Assembly (NCBI RefSeq): GCF_001292705.1
Contig: NZ_LGAK01000019.1
Location: 35,649-99,648, forward strand
Origin: Marinagarivorans algicola
GTDB taxonomy: Bacteria; Pseudomonadota; Gammaproteobacteria; Pseudomonadales; Cellvibrionaceae
Length of the DNA stretch: 64,000 bases
Direction of reading: 5' to 3'
Shown: positions 45,608 through 56,683 of the stretch, piece after piece
Numbering within the stretch: the stretch's first letter is position 1
Layout: every line of letters begins with the position of its first letter
Notes under the pieces: generated by a model
Seen by the model: the letters and a program-made list of their open reading frames with translations, nothing else
What the model was told of the DNA's origin: nothing
Databases searched by the model: none
Position numbers and translations under genes: made by a program

Positions 45608-46690
45608 TTAGCGCATACTCTCAGCGAGGCGGTCCAACTGTGCTGTAACGTGTTGGCTTGCACTTTCCATTTTTTGGGCGCAGGCGAGGGCTTCTTTAAT
45701 ATCATCGCGATGATAGGCACTAACGGCGTTTTTACCCTGTGAATGCACTTCGTTATGCGGTGACTCTATGGCTCGAAATGCACTATTGCTGGCATACTTT
45801 TGGGCTCCTTCGCCATGTGAGCACCACTGCCCTAAGCGGCATTGATCGGCATTGATAAGATCATTGGCATTCGCTTGAGATTGCCCAATCAATACCTTGT
45901 AGACTTCGAGCTTCCAAGCCATATGATCCATTTTAACGGTTTGAATAAAGGCATCGTCAGTCGAGGCATCAATAACAGCAAACATTTTTTTCGCCAATCC
46001 GACTAGATTGCCCGTGGTATCTTCAATATCTTGCGTATTACTACTAACGGTATGCGATTTTTCACCCACGCGGTCAATGCCTCCCACTACATTATCCATT
46101 TCGGTATTGACTTTATTAATAAGCGCGGCAATTTCGTTGGTGGCCTCGGCAGACCGTTGCGCTAGGCTGCGTACTTCGTCAGCGACTACGGCAAACCCGC
46201 GACCTTGTTCGCCAGCTCTTGCCGCTTCAATTGCAGCGTTGAGTGCCAGCAAGTTGGTTTGCTCTGAAATGCCCTGAATCATTGATACAAAACCATTGAT
46301 TCCTTCGGTGACACTTTTTAGGTTGCTGACGGCGCTAGCGACTTCAGAGGTGTCTTTACTGATAGTGCTGGTTGTGCGAGTTGTGGTCCCTAAAAGCCCC
46401 ATGATCTGATCAAACATGGCTTGTGACTGCTCAAATTCATTACGGCTTTCTGTCAGTGTGGCGGCAGAACGAGCCAAATCTTGCTGCACGGTATTGATGG
46501 CGTCACTCGATTGCAGCCATAGCTGATTTAGAGTATTTTGTTGGTTATTGTCTTCGGCTTTGGGGGCGCTTTGTAGAGCGTCTTGTGTTTGCTTCAGCTC
46601 GTGCTGGAGGTCACTTAAGCGCTCTTTGAGTTGACGATTCTCATGCTCTAGCTCGTTGAGTGCTTCATCATCGCGGCGGGCAAAAAACAT
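45608..46690 (-). CDS. Soluble methyl-accepting chemotaxis protein with CZB domain
   Basis: A 360-aa cytoplasmic chemoreceptor without membrane helices. An N-terminal coiled coil (about 8-45) is followed by the MCP signalling domain (about 90-240) with the hairpin tip [48 protein letters not shown] sequence, in short the universal kinase-contact region. The C-terminal chemoreceptor zinc-binding (CZB) domain has the 3His-1Cys pattern: His in KMDHMAWK, Cys in QCRLGQWC, and two His in SPHNEVH. CZB receptors sense Zn2+ or oxidants such as hypochlorous acid. A GGAGAA ribosome binding site precedes the ATG. Confidence 0.92.
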   Translation of the reverse strand: MFFARRDDEALNELEHENRQLKERLSDLQHELKQTQDALQSAPKAEDNNQQNTLNQLWLQSSDAINTVQQDLARSAATLTESRNEFEQSQAMFDQIMGLLGTTTRTTSTISKDTSEVASAVSNLKSVTEGINGFVSMIQGISEQTNLLALNAAIEAARAGEQGRGFAVVADEVRSLAQRSAEATNEIAALINKVNTEMDNVVGGIDRVGEKSHTVSSNTQDIEDTTGNLVGLAKKMFAVIDASTDDAFIQTVKMDHMAWKLEVYKVLIGQSQANANDLINADQCRLGQWCSHGEGAQKYASNSAFRAIESPHNEVHSQGKNAVSAYHRDDIKEALACAQKMESASQHVTAQLDRLAESMR

Positions 46691-46940
46691 ACAGTATTCT
46701 CCATAAAAAGCTATATGGGCTTAAGCGCCATCAATATAGTAGGTTCGAGCAGCCCCTTTAAGGGCGTATCAAGGTGGTTCCTGCTTTTAGATCGTTAATC
46801 GTTGTCAATCTTGTAGCGTTATCCCTCATAACTATAGATCGTATATTTCACTTCGCTAAGATTATTGTGCGTTTAGGGTATAGCAAGCGTGAAGCTCTGT
46901 TATAATGCAAGGCTTTGCCCAACACCTATCAAGTATTGCT

Positions 46941-48197
46941 ATGAATATTACAGAGTATATGCGCCAAGTTGGCGAGCAAGCCCGTTTAGCGTCACGCGCT
47001 TTAGCGCGTGCAACGACCCAGCAAAAAAATGCTGCCCTAGAGGCTATAGCGAATGCCCTAGAGGCTGCCCGTGATGAGTTAATGACGCAAAATGCATTAG
47101 ACATGGCTGCCGGCAAAAAAAATGGCTTAGATGCCGCTTTATTGGATCGCTTAGCGCTTACGCCGACACGTATAGACAGTATGATCGAAGGGCTACAGCA
47201 AGTGGCTGCGCTGCCAGACCCGTGTGGTGAAATGACGGATATGCAATATCGCCCCAGTGGCATTCAATTGGGCAAAATGCGAGTGCCCTTAGGAGTGGTG
47301 GGCATTATTTACGAGTCGCGCCCTAACGTGACCATTGACGCCGCTAGCTTATGCTTAAAATCAGGTAATGCCGCTATTTTACGCGGAGGAAGTGAGGCGA
47401 TTCATTCCAATCAAGCGATTGCTAAGGCGGTAGCCACTGGGTTGGCCAGCACCGGGTTACCGACAGCTGCTGTGCAAGTCATTGAAACCACTGACCGTGC
47501 GGCAGTGGGTGCGTTAATTACCAGTAGTACTTATGTTGATGTGATTGTACCGCGTGGCGGTAAAGGTTTGATTGAGCGTATTTCTCAAGAAGCTACTGTA
47601 CCTGTTATCAAGCACCTAGACGGTATTTGCCATGTGTATATTGATGACCATGCTGATCTCGATAAAGCATTTGATGTAGCCTTGAATTCAAAAACACACC
47701 GTTATGGTGTTTGTAATGCCATGGAAACACTGCTTGTTGCGCGCTCGGTTGCATCAGCAATACTACCGCGTTTAGGCAAGGCTTATATGCAAAAGCAAGT
47801 CGCGCTAAGAGGGTGTCAAGAAACCTGCGCTATTTTAAGTCAAGCCAGTGCCGCCACGCAGAATGATTGGTCAACCGAGTACCTAGCGCCGATATTAGCC
47901 ATCAAAATTGTCTCTGATATTGATGAGGCAATGGCACATATTGCTACCTTTAGCTCACAGCATACAGAATCGATTGTTACTGAAAATTATACCTTAGCAC
48001 GGCGCTTTCTTCGCGAAGTTGATTCTAGCTCTGTCATGGTTAATGCATCAACGCGGTTTGCCGATGGTTATGAGTATGGCTTAGGTGCCGAAATTGGTAT
48101 CTCAACCGATAAAATTCATGCGCGGGGACCTGTAGGTCTTGAGGGGTTGACCTCTCAAAAATGGGTAGTGCTAGGTGATGGGCATATCCGTGCTTAA
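46941..48197 (+). CDS. proA: Glutamate-5-semialdehyde dehydrogenase (gamma-glutamyl phosphate reductase)
   Basis: A 418-aa cytoplasmic enzyme that reduces gamma-glutamyl phosphate with NADPH in proline synthesis. Family blocks: [61 protein letters not shown] with the catalytic Cys, and [36 protein letters not shown] end. The ATG at 46941 (MNITEYMRQ) gives the family's length; an ATG at 46905 would add twelve unusual residues. Usually nadD follows this gene in related bacteria; it is absent here. Confidence 0.96.
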   Translation: MNITEYMRQVGEQARLASRALARATTQQKNAALEAIANALEAARDELMTQNALDMAAGKKNGLDAALLDRLALTPTRIDSMIEGLQQVAALPDPCGEMTDMQYRPSGIQLGKMRVPLGVVGIIYESRPNVTIDAASLCLKSGNAAILRGGSEAIHSNQAIAKAVATGLASTGLPTAAVQVIETTDRAAVGALITSSTYVDVIVPRGGKGLIERISQEATVPVIKHLDGICHVYIDDHADLDKAFDVALNSKTHRYGVCNAMETLLVARSVASAILPRLGKAYMQKQVALRGCQETCAILSQASAATQNDWSTEYLAPILAIKIVSDIDEAMAHIATFSSQHTESIVTENYTLARRFLREVDSSSVMVNASTRFADGYEYGLGAEIGISTDKIHARGPVGLEGLTSQKWVVLGDGHIRA

Positions 48198-48304
48198 TTC
48201 ATGACGATATAACAGGCAAAAGACTAAACGGTGAAAGCCCTATTTATAGGCTTACCGATGTTAAGTCAATTTGATGAGCATTCAATGAGGCTTATCGTAT
48301 TAAC

Positions 48305-48334
48305 AAGCACTGCCTTTAGGGTGCTTTTATTTTT
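48305..48334 (+). terminator. Probable terminator between proA and rsfS
   Basis: AAGCAC with a bulged CC pairs with GG-GTGCTT and is followed by a T-rich run. It separates proA from rsfS, whose own start is 22 bases further on. Confidence 0.5.
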
Positions 48335-48355
48335 ATCAAAACTGGCAAAATATTC

Positions 48356-48703
48356 ATGACCATAGAATTAAAAGAAATTGTTAAACGTGCACTCGCTGAT
48401 ATTAAAGGCGAAAATATTGTAGAGTTAGATGTTGTTGGTATTTCAGATGTTGCGGATACACTTGTACTCTGTACAGGGGTGTCTAGTCGTCAGGTTAAAT
48501 CATTAGCGAATAATGTCTTAGATGAGGCAAAAAAAGTCAATATTCGCCCCATCGGTGTAGAGGGAATGGATGCGGGTGACTGGGTGTTAGTGGATTATGG
48601 TAGTGTCGTTGTGCATGTTATGCTGCCAGCTTCGCGGGCTTTTTATGAGCTTGAAAAATTATGGTCAAGTAAACCGGTTAACCAGATTCCTGACCTCGAC
48701 TAG
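48356..48703 (+). CDS. rsfS: Ribosome silencing factor RsfS
   Basis: A 115-aa protein that binds L14 of the large subunit and blocks 30S-50S joining when nutrients are low. The Iojap/RsfS blocks are intact: LALADIKGENIVELDV-like start (RALADIKGENIVELDV), DTLVLCTGVSSRQVKSLA, PIGVEGMDAGDWVLVDYGSVVVHVM and YELEKLW at the end. It is followed by rlmH as in most gammaproteobacteria. Confidence 0.95.
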   Translation: MTIELKEIVKRALADIKGENIVELDVVGISDVADTLVLCTGVSSRQVKSLANNVLDEAKKVNIRPIGVEGMDAGDWVLVDYGSVVVHVMLPASRAFYELEKLWSSKPVNQIPDLD

Positions 48704-48797
48704 TTATTGTTGAGTCACCTCAGTAGGCTGAATAGATCTATTGGGGTGAATCGATATTTTCATTTATGGGTTTTTAATGGATGAGTAAGGTTAACGC

Positions 48798-49265
48798 ATG
48801 AAAGTGCAACTTATCGCGGTCGGCACTAAAATGCCTGACTGGATTCAAAAAGGTTATGGCGAATATTGTAAACGACTGCCTAAAGAGCTAGCGCCAAAAC
48901 TGATTGAGCTTGCGCCAGGACATCGAGGTAAAAATGCTTCGGTGAGCACTGCGATTGAGACCGAAGGCAAAGAGATTCTTAATGCGATTGCTAGCAATGA
49001 CTTTGTGATTGCACTTGAGGTTTTGGGTAAGCCTTGGGCTACAGAGCAATTGGCTGGTCATCTGACGGATTGGCGCATGGAAGGGCAAAATTTATGTTTT
49101 ATTATTGGTGGGCCTGACGGTTTAAGTGCATCAGTATTAGCACGCGCTAATGCCAAATGGTCAATGTCTAATTTAACCTTGCCGCATCCGCTTGTGCGAG
49201 TTGTCTTTATCGAACAGTTATATCGTGCGTGGACTATTTTAAATAATCACCCATACCATAAATAG
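48798..49265 (+). CDS. rlmH: 23S rRNA (pseudouridine1915-N3)-methyltransferase RlmH
   Basis: A 155-aa SPOUT methyltransferase that methylates pseudouridine 1915 in helix 69. The knot is recognisable by LEVLGKPWATEQLAG, NLCFIIGGPDGLS and the tail LTLPHPLVRVVFIEQLYRAW, all matching the family. Length is exactly typical. AAGG lies 7 bases before the ATG. Confidence 0.97.
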   Translation: MKVQLIAVGTKMPDWIQKGYGEYCKRLPKELAPKLIELAPGHRGKNASVSTAIETEGKEILNAIASNDFVIALEVLGKPWATEQLAGHLTDWRMEGQNLCFIIGGPDGLSASVLARANAKWSMSNLTLPHPLVRVVFIEQLYRAWTILNNHPYHK

Positions 49266-49325
49266 CGATGTTAAATCGCCGTTAACACACCCGATACATT
49301 CCGCGGTTTTGCTTGGAGCTCAATC

Positions 49326-51272
49326 ATGCCAGCATTAGGCAAACATCACCGGCATTCAACCATTGCTAACGAAGGTCATCAGCGACGCATCATTCAATGG
49401 CGTTTATTGGTAGCCTTTTTGGGTGTGGTAGTGTTATTGGGTGTTTTGGTGACCCGCTTTTACTTACTGCAAATAAAGCAGCATCAAAATTTTGTCACAT
49501 TGTCTGATCGTAATAGAATACAGGTGCAGCCGGTCGCCCCTACGCGGGGATTGATTTATGACCGCAATGGTATCTTATTGGCCGATAATCGTCCGAGTTA
49601 TCGCTTGAGTGTTATCCCTGAGCGTGTTAAGAATCTAGATGCGTTATTTATAGAGTTAAATAAAATTATTGATGTCAGCCCGTCGGATATTGATCGCTTT
49701 AAAAAACTCAAAAACCGCGCGCGTGCGCCATATCAGCCTACCCCGCTAAAACTCGATTTAAGCCCCGAAGAAATTGCCAAAATCAGTGTCAACGAATACC
49801 GTCTGCCAGGGGTTGAGGTTGAAGCAGAATTGGTGCGTTACTATCCTTATGGTGAGCTCTTAGCGCATACCATTGGCTATGTAGGGCGTATTAACGAGCG
49901 AGAGCTAAAAGCCTTTGATGAAGACACCAAAAAAGATTACAGCGCTACTTTTAGTATCGGAAAAATAGGGCTTGAAAAACAATATGAGCGAGCACTATTG
50001 GGTGCCGTTGGGAGCCGGTTCTTAGAAACGAATGCCCATGGGCGAGCACTGCGAGAGCTTGAACGTGAAGCGCCCGAGCCAGGTCGAGATTTACATCTAC
50101 ACCTCGACTTGCATTTACAAAAAGCGGCCTATGAGGCATTGACTGGCTGGCGTGGTGCGGTTGTAGCTATTGATGTAAAGACAGGGGGGGTGTTGGCGAT
50201 GGCAAGCTCGCCGAGTTTTGACCCTAATTTATTTGTGACAGGTATTAGTTATACCGATTATAACGCACTGAATAGTTCTAAAGACTTGCCTTTGTATAAT
50301 CGTACTATTCAAGCGCAATATCCACCAGGGTCAACGCTCAAGCCTATTTTAGGTTTAGGCGGATTGGAGACAGGCTTAATATCAGCGCACACGCGGATTA
50401 ATGACCCCGGTTTTTATCAGCTGGCTGAAGGTGAGCGCTTATACCGCGACTGGAAAAAGTGGGGGCACGGTAAACATGTTGATCTTCATCAAGCGATTAC
50501 TGAGTCGTGCGATACCTTTTTTTATGAGCTCGCGGTACGCTTAGGTATTGATAACATGCACCCTATAGGCGCGCACTTTGGGTTGGGGCAGCACACGGGG
50601 ATTGATGTGCCCAATGAGCGAAGTGGTTTATGGCCCTCTCGACAATGGAAGAAAAAACATCGACGCCAGCCTTGGTACCCTGGTGATAGTTTGAACGTCA
50701 GCATTGGACAGGGAGATGTATTAACAACGCCTCTTCAGTTAGCTGTTATGACAGCCACCTTTGCAAGCCAAGGACAGCGCTTTGAGCCTCATTTAGTCAA
50801 GCAGCTAGGCAAACAAAAAATTGAAAAAAAAGGTGTTGATATTGTATCAGCATCTAGAGAAAATTGGGCCTATGTTAATAAAGCAATGGAGTCGGTTGTG
50901 CACGGTTTACGTGGTACTGCTAAAGGAATTAACAAGGGGTTGTCTTATCGTGTGGCAGGTAAAACGGGTACTGCTCAAGTGGTTGGTATCGCGCAAGATA
51001 CTGATTATGACCGAGATAAAATATCTCAGCGCAACTGGGATCATGCTTTATTTATTGCCTTTGCGCCTGCCGATGCACCGGAAATAGCCTTGGCGGTTGT
51101 GATCGAAAATGGCGAGCATGGATCGAGCGCGGCGGCGCCTGTGGCGAGAAGTGTTTTTGATAGTTGGTTTGATATTGAAGCGGCGCGTAAAGCCAAAATG
51201 CATTCATCGCAGAAGATATCGACGCGTCACCCCGCGAAAGCTGATTTTATGGTCAGCGAGGTTAACCAATGA
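49326..51272 (+). CDS. mrdA: Penicillin-binding protein 2, elongasome transpeptidase
   Basis: A 648-aa inner-membrane transpeptidase that cross-links peptidoglycan during rod elongation with RodA. One membrane anchor ([22 protein letters not shown], about 27-48) precedes the dimerisation domain (about 75-250) and the transpeptidase domain. Catalytic motifs: STLK with Ser336 in YPPGSTLKP, the SxD motif in ESCDTFFYE, and KTG in [12 protein letters not shown] is 7 bases before the ATG. The last 4 bases overlap rodA (ATGA), so the pair is translationally coupled. Confidence 0.96.
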   Translation: MPALGKHHRHSTIANEGHQRRIIQWRLLVAFLGVVVLLGVLVTRFYLLQIKQHQNFVTLSDRNRIQVQPVAPTRGLIYDRNGILLADNRPSYRLSVIPERVKNLDALFIELNKIIDVSPSDIDRFKKLKNRARAPYQPTPLKLDLSPEEIAKISVNEYRLPGVEVEAELVRYYPYGELLAHTIGYVGRINERELKAFDEDTKKDYSATFSIGKIGLEKQYERALLGAVGSRFLETNAHGRALRELEREAPEPGRDLHLHLDLHLQKAAYEALTGWRGAVVAIDVKTGGVLAMASSPSFDPNLFVTGISYTDYNALNSSKDLPLYNRTIQAQYPPGSTLKPILGLGGLETGLISAHTRINDPGFYQLAEGERLYRDWKKWGHGKHVDLHQAITESCDTFFYELAVRLGIDNMHPIGAHFGLGQHTGIDVPNERSGLWPSRQWKKKHRRQPWYPGDSLNVSIGQGDVLTTPLQLAVMTATFASQGQRFEPHLVKQLGKQKIEKKGVDIVSASRENWAYVNKAMESVVHGLRGTAKGINKGLSYRVAGKTGTAQVVGIAQDTDYDRDKISQRNWDHALFIAFAPADAPEIALAVVIENGEHGSSAAAPVARSVFDSWFDIEAARKAKMHSSQKISTRHPAKADFMVSEVNQ

Positions 51273-52429
51273 AAATGCACGGTGGTCGAGATTTTGTAAG
51301 GCATATGCCAGGTTCGACGCAAACGTTTAAAAAAGGCGAAAGCTTTTGGCGTATTGTGCATGTTGATCCTTGGTTATTGTTAGCATTGCTCATATTAACA
51401 GGGACTGGTCTCTCTATTTTGTACAGTGCCAGTGGTACGAGTGAGTTTATGATAAAGCGCCAAATTATCTTTTTCTCTATTGCTTATATTGGTATGTTTG
51501 CTATTGCGCAATGCCCTGTTAATTTTTTAGAGCGCAGTGGTAAGTGGTTATATGTTTTTGGCATTGTACTATTGATTTTGGTGCTATTAATTGGTGTCGG
51601 TGCAAAAGGGGCGCAGCGCTGGTTAAGCTTAGGGTTTATTCGTTTTCAACCCGCTGAAATTTTAAAGTTAGCTATGCCGTTATGCGTAGCGGCCTATTTG
51701 GGCTCAAGAGCATTACCGCCTAAGCTCAAGCATATTGGTGGCTGCTTAGCGTTAGTGGCTTTACCTGCTTTACTTATTTTTAAGCAGCCGGATCTTGGCA
51801 CCGCTATTTTAGTGACCGCATCGGGGTTGATTGCTTTATTTTTGGCGGGACTGAGTTGGCGTTATATTTTGGGAAGCTTATTGTTAGTGGTAGTTGCCAG
51901 CTGGCCAATGTGGAATTTTGTGATGCATGACTATCAAAAGCAGCGTGTCTTAACTTTATTAAACCCCGAAGCTGACCGATTAGGTTCTGGTTGGAATATT
52001 ATTCAATCCAAAACAGCGATTGGCTCTGGAGGGCTGGAGGGCAAAGGCTGGATGCAAGGCACCCAATCGCAACTTGATTTTCTACCAGAAAGCCACACAG
52101 ATTTTATTATTGCTGTACTCGCAGAAGAGTTTGGCCTTAAGGGTGTTGTGCTTTTGCTGAGCTTGTATGGCATTATTGTTGCGCGTGGATTAATGATTGC
52201 TTGGCGTGCGCAAAACCATTTTGGTCGTCTTTTAGCCGGCAGTGTTACGCTGACCTTTTTTGTTTACGTGTTTGTTAATGTGGGTATGGTATCCGGTATA
52301 TTACCTGTAGTGGGGGTCCCTTTGCCGCTGGTGAGCTTAGGTGGTACGTCGCTAGTGACGTTAATGGCCGGTTTTGGTTTGTTGATGGCTGTGGCGACCG
52401 AGCCTAAAAAAACTCAAACTCAGACTTAA
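51269..52429 (+). CDS. rodA: Rod shape-determining peptidoglycan polymerase RodA
   Basis: A 386-aa SEDS-family glycosyltransferase with about ten membrane helices that polymerises lipid II as partner of PBP2. The family blocks [64 protein letters not shown] region and [14 protein letters not shown] are intact. Its N-terminus has an extra 30 basic residues before helix 1. Coupled to mrdA by a 4-base overlap. Confidence 0.96.
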   Translation: MKMHGGRDFVRHMPGSTQTFKKGESFWRIVHVDPWLLLALLILTGTGLSILYSASGTSEFMIKRQIIFFSIAYIGMFAIAQCPVNFLERSGKWLYVFGIVLLILVLLIGVGAKGAQRWLSLGFIRFQPAEILKLAMPLCVAAYLGSRALPPKLKHIGGCLALVALPALLIFKQPDLGTAILVTASGLIALFLAGLSWRYILGSLLLVVVASWPMWNFVMHDYQKQRVLTLLNPEADRLGSGWNIIQSKTAIGSGGLEGKGWMQGTQSQLDFLPESHTDFIIAVLAEEFGLKGVVLLLSLYGIIVARGLMIAWRAQNHFGRLLAGSVTLTFFVYVFVNVGMVSGILPVVGVPLPLVSLGGTSLVTLMAGFGLLMAVATEPKKTQTQT

Positions 52430-52506
52430 TTTATGTGCTTGTGATTATATGATTTATCAATGTCACTTTTTCAATGCCTTAGTGCACTGAATTCCAAGAG
52501 GAATGT

Positions 52507-53568
52507 ATGCATCATCTCTTTAATACTTTAATATCTGCACGCTGGCTGCTGATCGTGTTGTGTATGCTAATAGGCTCGGCAGTCTGGGCTGAGTCGACCC
52601 CAATGAAAAAGGGTTATGAGACACATAAAAATGCCCAAGCTTTTATTGATACCATGGTGAACAAACACGGTTTTGAACGTGAATACGTAGTAGGTTTATT
52701 AAAAAAAGCCGAAAAAAAACCTTCGATATTAGCCGCTATTGCGCGACCGGCTGAAAAAACTAAGCCGTGGCACGAGTATCGAAATATTTTTCTAAAAGAA
52801 AAACGGATTCAAGATGGCGTAGATTTCTGGTTGGCACATCAAGATATCTTAGCCGCTGTACAGAAAGAAACGGGTATCCCCGCTAATATAATTGTCGCCA
52901 TTATTGGTGTTGAAACGCGTTATGGTCAGTATATGGGCAGCTACCGCGTACTTGATGCACTCACAACACTGGGCTTTGACTATCCTAAGCGCGGGGCTTT
53001 TTTTACGCGACAGCTCGAAGCATTTTTGCTGTTGACGCGAGAGCAGCATCAAGACCCGCTAACGCTCAAAGGGTCATATGCCGGCGCGATGGGCTATGGG
53101 CAGTTTATTCCGAGTAGTTATCGCAGCTTTGCTGTTGACTTTGATGGTGATGGCTTTGCAGATATCTGGAATAACAAAAAAGATGCCATTGCTAGCGTAG
53201 CTAATTACTTTAAAGCACATGGTTGGCAAAACGGTGAGCCTGTTGCGGAGCGCGCCTCAAAAGCCGCGCAATTTCCGCGTCAATTATTGAATATAGGGAG
53301 TCGGCCTAAAACGCCGGCGAATGAGCTAGCCACTTTAGGTTTTGCGCCATTATCTCGTCAACCTGTTAGCCTAAAGCCTGCTATGGCACTAGAGTTTACA
53401 GGTGTTAATGGTCCTGAATATTGGTTGGGCTACAATAATTTTTATGTAATTACACGGTACAATCGCAATAAAATGTATGCGTTAGCGGTGTATCAATTAA
53501 GTGAAGAGATTTCCAGTGCAAAGCGCGCTGCCGAAGCAGCTGTGGCTGCCCAACCTAAAAGGCAATAA
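52507..53568 (+). CDS. mltB: Membrane-associated lytic murein transglycosylase B
   Basis: A 353-aa exported transglycosylase (SLT family 3) that cleaves peptidoglycan into 1,6-anhydro-muropeptides. A signal segment (LLIVLCMLIGSAVWA) is not followed by a lipobox Cys, so it may be soluble, unlike E. coli MltB. The catalytic Glu is in VAIIGVETRYGQYMG; GYPKRGAFF-type FDYPKRGAFF, GSYAGAMGYGQFIPSSYR and DFDGDGFADIWNN follow. AGAGGA lies 4 bases before the ATG. Confidence 0.94.
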   Translation: MHHLFNTLISARWLLIVLCMLIGSAVWAESTPMKKGYETHKNAQAFIDTMVNKHGFEREYVVGLLKKAEKKPSILAAIARPAEKTKPWHEYRNIFLKEKRIQDGVDFWLAHQDILAAVQKETGIPANIIVAIIGVETRYGQYMGSYRVLDALTTLGFDYPKRGAFFTRQLEAFLLLTREQHQDPLTLKGSYAGAMGYGQFIPSSYRSFAVDFDGDGFADIWNNKKDAIASVANYFKAHGWQNGEPVAERASKAAQFPRQLLNIGSRPKTPANELATLGFAPLSRQPVSLKPAMALEFTGVNGPEYWLGYNNFYVITRYNRNKMYALAVYQLSEEISSAKRAAEAAVAAQPKRQ

Positions 53569-53754
53569 TTCATAGCTGCTTATTTGGGTGTCGCACTCTA
53601 ACTGGCCTGGCGGTAAAGTGACGTATGCTGAGCTTTAGATGGTACAACTTGCTCGTTTGCAATGGCTGGTGAATCGGGGAGTTAATAGCTCAGCGGCCGT
53701 TAACTATGGTCGTCAGTCATAAAATAAACGCGTTATCTTGTTGTTAAAAAATTC

Positions 53755-53790
53755 AAAACCGATAACCGATAACGATGATTAGCGGTTTTT
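53755..53790 (+). terminator. Probable terminator after mltB
   Basis: AAAACCGATAA pairs with TTAGCGGTTTT (one mismatch) and a five-T run follows. It lies between mltB and rlpA, so rlpA probably has its own promoter. Confidence 0.5.
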
Positions 53791-53822
53791 ACTACTCACA
53801 ATTATATGCATAAGAATATACC

Positions 53823-54758
53823 TTGATTAATCTAAAAAAGGCAATCGCTCCACCCGTAATCAGAATGTTCAGCAGCGCACTCTTGTTTTTTTTTACTGTG
53901 ATTTTTTTTACGTTGATGACGGGGTGTCAAAGTCATCGTATCCGTTATGAAATACCGGTTGATATTGACGTAAAAGACAGCGGCCCAGCTGCACCACTGG
54001 ATGTGGAGCATATTCCAGATGCCGATCCAGTAAAAGAACCTCGTACTAAAGCGGGTAATAAATCACCATATACCGTTTTAGGGAAAACATATCATTTGAT
54101 GAATGATTCAACCGGTTTTACTCAAAAAGGGTATGCCTCGTGGTATGGGAAAAAATTTCACGGTAAAAAAACATCAAATGGCGAAATTTACAATATGTAC
54201 GGTATGACCGCAGCACATAAAACGCTACCCATTCCCACATTTGTACGTGTGACAAATATCGCCAATGGTAAAAACGTTATTGTGAGAGTGAATGACCGAG
54301 GACCATTTCACGGCGATCGTATTATTGACTTGACCTATACCGCTGCCCGTAAGTTGGGGTTTGCTGGGCAAGGAACAGCTCGCGTTATGCTAGAGGTTGT
54401 TGAGGCTCAAGACCAGAGTCATTTTAAAGGCTTTGACGACTCGGCCCTCAAGCCCCATACAGCATCGACTCGCGTTGCTCCAAAACCAAGAAACTCCGGT
54501 GGCTATGAAGTTCCTGAGGGCACTTACCTACAAATGGGTGCTTTTGGACAGCCAGCCGGTGCTAGCGCATTCGCGCAAAAGGTCAAAGCACTGACAACAT
54601 ACCCCGTTATTATAGAAACAGTGGCTGAACGTAATATCCAGCGTGTTTTGCTTGGGCCGCTCAAAGATAATTGGGATCTCGTCAATTTGCAGCAATTCTT
54701 TAAGCAAGAAGGTTATCAAGAGCCCAAAGTTGTCTATAAAACGTTCAATCTCAATTAG
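53823..54758 (+). CDS. rlpA: RlpA family septal ring lytic transglycosylase, SPOR domain lipoprotein
   Basis: A 311-aa outer-membrane lipoprotein (lipobox LMTGCQ) that cleaves denuded glycans at the septum. The double-psi beta-barrel core reads GYASWYGKKFHGKKTSNGE, MTAAHKTLPIPTFVRVTN, VRVNDRGPFHGDRIIDLT, with the active Glu and Asp; a C-terminal SPOR domain (about 240-308; YLQMGAFGQPAGASAFAQKV) binds denuded septal glycan. TTG at 53823 is preferred because it gives a basic n-region; the ATG at 53865 would give a signal peptide without positive charge. Confidence 0.92.
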   Translation: MINLKKAIAPPVIRMFSSALLFFFTVIFFTLMTGCQSHRIRYEIPVDIDVKDSGPAAPLDVEHIPDADPVKEPRTKAGNKSPYTVLGKTYHLMNDSTGFTQKGYASWYGKKFHGKKTSNGEIYNMYGMTAAHKTLPIPTFVRVTNIANGKNVIVRVNDRGPFHGDRIIDLTYTAARKLGFAGQGTARVMLEVVEAQDQSHFKGFDDSALKPHTASTRVAPKPRNSGGYEVPEGTYLQMGAFGQPAGASAFAQKVKALTTYPVIIETVAERNIQRVLLGPLKDNWDLVNLQQFFKQEGYQEPKVVYKTFNLN

Positions 54759-54843
54759 AACAGCATAGCGATTGATTATAATGCCTTATTATAATCAGCA
54801 CACTTTGATATTATGCGCGCTCAAATAAATTTGGAGATTCGGC

Positions 54844-56247
54844 GTGGATAATCAAAATTCCCACACACCTAAAAGTATACACGGCACTTGGAGTAGTCGG
54901 TGGACGTTTATTCTTGCCGCAACGGGCTCTGCTGTTGGCTTGGGTAATATTTGGAAGTTCCCTTACATTGCAGGCGAAAATGGTGGTGGTGCTTTTGTTT
55001 TGGTCTATTTGTTATGCATTGTCATTGTGGGTATCCCCATTATGATGGCTGAGGTTTTTTTAGGTCGTAATGCGCGGCGTAACCCAGTTAATGCGGTAGA
55101 GGTTTTTACTCGACAATCTGGCGCCAGTCATAATTGGCGCTATATTGGGGTCATGGGCGTAATCGCAGGCCTGTTGATTATGTCTTTTTACAGTGTGGTA
55201 GCAGGCTGGGCTTTGCACTATGTTTTTGCCAGTATCAGCGGTACATTTACCGATATTTCTGCGGCAGGATCTGATGCTTTCTTTGGGGGCTTATTGGGTG
55301 ACCCCAAAGCTTTGCTCGGCTGGCATTCAACGTTTACCCTAATGACTTTTATTATTGTGGCCAGTGGTGTCAGTAAGGGTCTAGGGGCTGTTGCTAAATA
55401 TATGATGCCATTTTTGTTTTTGGCATTAGCGGTGCTATTGGTCTATGGCTTTTTGGCCGGAAACTTTAAGGCCGGCGTTATGTTTTTGTTTACGCCTAAT
55501 TTCTCTGCACTCACCGGAGACAGTATATTAATCGCTATGGGGCATGCCTTTTTTACGTTAAGTTTAGGTATGGGTGCGATCATGGCTTATGGCGCTTACA
55601 TGCCAAGTAGTGCAAATATAGGTAAAACAATATTGACAGTGGGGATTCTTGATACGCTAGTTGCGTTGGTGGCTGGCCTTGCTATTTTCCCGATTGTGTT
55701 TGCGAACCCTACAATTGAAGTGGGTGCGGGGCCAGGGTTGTTATTTGTGAGCCTGCCGATTGCCTTTGGTTCTATGCCTTTAGGTCTCTTGATTGGGACT
55801 CTATTTTTTGCCTTAGTGGCGGTGGCTGCATGGAGTTCGGCGGTTTCCTTAATTGAGCCTGCTATTGCTTGGTTAATAGAGAACAAAGGCTGGAAGCGTA
55901 TAAAGGCTGCAGGTATTGTAGCTGGTTGTTGTTGGTTACTAGGCCTTTTAACCGTGGCATCGTTTGGTCCATTGGCAGAGTTTAAACCGGCTTGGCTCTT
56001 GTATTTTACGCCTTTTGATTTCTTTGATTTTTTAACTAGCCAAATCATGTTGCCTTTAGGCGGCGTGCTGATTGCCCTGTTGGTGGCTTGGAAGGCGCCC
56101 GCTGCGCTGTTGCAAAAAGAGTTTGGCTTTAAAAGTCAAAAGACGCAAACCCTACTACTATTCTTATTACGTTTTGTTTCGCCGACCTTGGTCTTATTGA
56201 TTATGGCCATTAAGCTTTTTGAAACCCTTTCGCAATTAGGAGCTTAA
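54844..56247 (+). CDS. Sodium-dependent transporter (NSS/SNF family)
   Basis: A 467-aa inner-membrane symporter with about eleven to twelve helices. The start WSSRWTFILAATGSAVGLGNIWKFPYIAGENGGGAFVLVY holds the Na+ and substrate sites of helix 1 and is diagnostic, written here in part: AATGSAVGLGNIWKFP. Family members co-transport amino acids or related amines with Na+. GTG start at 54844 with GGAG about 9 bases upstream. It stands where dacA is found in many relatives of this gene order. Substrate not determined. Confidence 0.93.
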   Translation: MDNQNSHTPKSIHGTWSSRWTFILAATGSAVGLGNIWKFPYIAGENGGGAFVLVYLLCIVIVGIPIMMAEVFLGRNARRNPVNAVEVFTRQSGASHNWRYIGVMGVIAGLLIMSFYSVVAGWALHYVFASISGTFTDISAAGSDAFFGGLLGDPKALLGWHSTFTLMTFIIVASGVSKGLGAVAKYMMPFLFLALAVLLVYGFLAGNFKAGVMFLFTPNFSALTGDSILIAMGHAFFTLSLGMGAIMAYGAYMPSSANIGKTILTVGILDTLVALVAGLAIFPIVFANPTIEVGAGPGLLFVSLPIAFGSMPLGLLIGTLFFALVAVAAWSSAVSLIEPAIAWLIENKGWKRIKAAGIVAGCCWLLGLLTVASFGPLAEFKPAWLLYFTPFDFFDFLTSQIMLPLGGVLIALLVAWKAPAALLQKEFGFKSQKTQTLLLFLLRFVSPTLVLLIMAIKLFETLSQLGA

Positions 56248-56251
56248 AACG

Positions 56252-56683
56252 GTGTCACGCAGTTTGAATCGTAGTGCGCATGTTGTGTATTCAGCAGAAC
56301 AAATGTTTGATTTGGTTAATGATATTGAATCTTATCCGCAGTTTTTACCGAATTGTGTGGGGGCCCGAGTCACATCGAGAACGGCAACGTGCGTTGAAGC
56401 CGAGCTCACGCTCTCTAAAGCAGGCACCCACCATCGTTTTGCGACCCGCAATACCTTAAGTTTCCCGCACAAAATGACTTTACAGTTATTGAGTGGTCCT
56501 TTTAAAGAGTTTGACGGATGTTGGGAATTTAAGGATATTACTGGTGGTTGTGAGGTGTCTTTCACACTGAAATTTGAGTTTTCTAACTTTTTACTCAATA
56601 TGGCTGCAGGTAAGTGGATGGAAGATACCGCGAGTCAGCAAGTCGATGTTGTATGTCAGCGAGCTAGGGCGTTGTATGGCTAG
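56252..56683 (+). CDS. ratA: RatA/CoqQ-like START-domain protein
   Basis: A 143-aa START/SRPBCC lipid-binding protein. The family start VVYSAEQMFDLVNDIESYPQFLPNCVGARV is clear (short form: NDIESYPQFLPNC), then GPFKEFDGCWEFKD and VSFTLKFEFSNFLLN. Relatives bind ubiquinone (Coq10-like) and E. coli RatA was described as a ribosome-association toxin. GTG start at 56252 with AGGAG upstream, 4 bases after the transporter stop. The gene order ratA-rnfH supports the assignment; the name follows the family, not a shown activity. Confidence 0.92.
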   Translation: MSRSLNRSAHVVYSAEQMFDLVNDIESYPQFLPNCVGARVTSRTATCVEAELTLSKAGTHHRFATRNTLSFPHKMTLQLLSGPFKEFDGCWEFKDITGGCEVSFTLKFEFSNFLLNMAAGKWMEDTASQQVDVVCQRARALYG

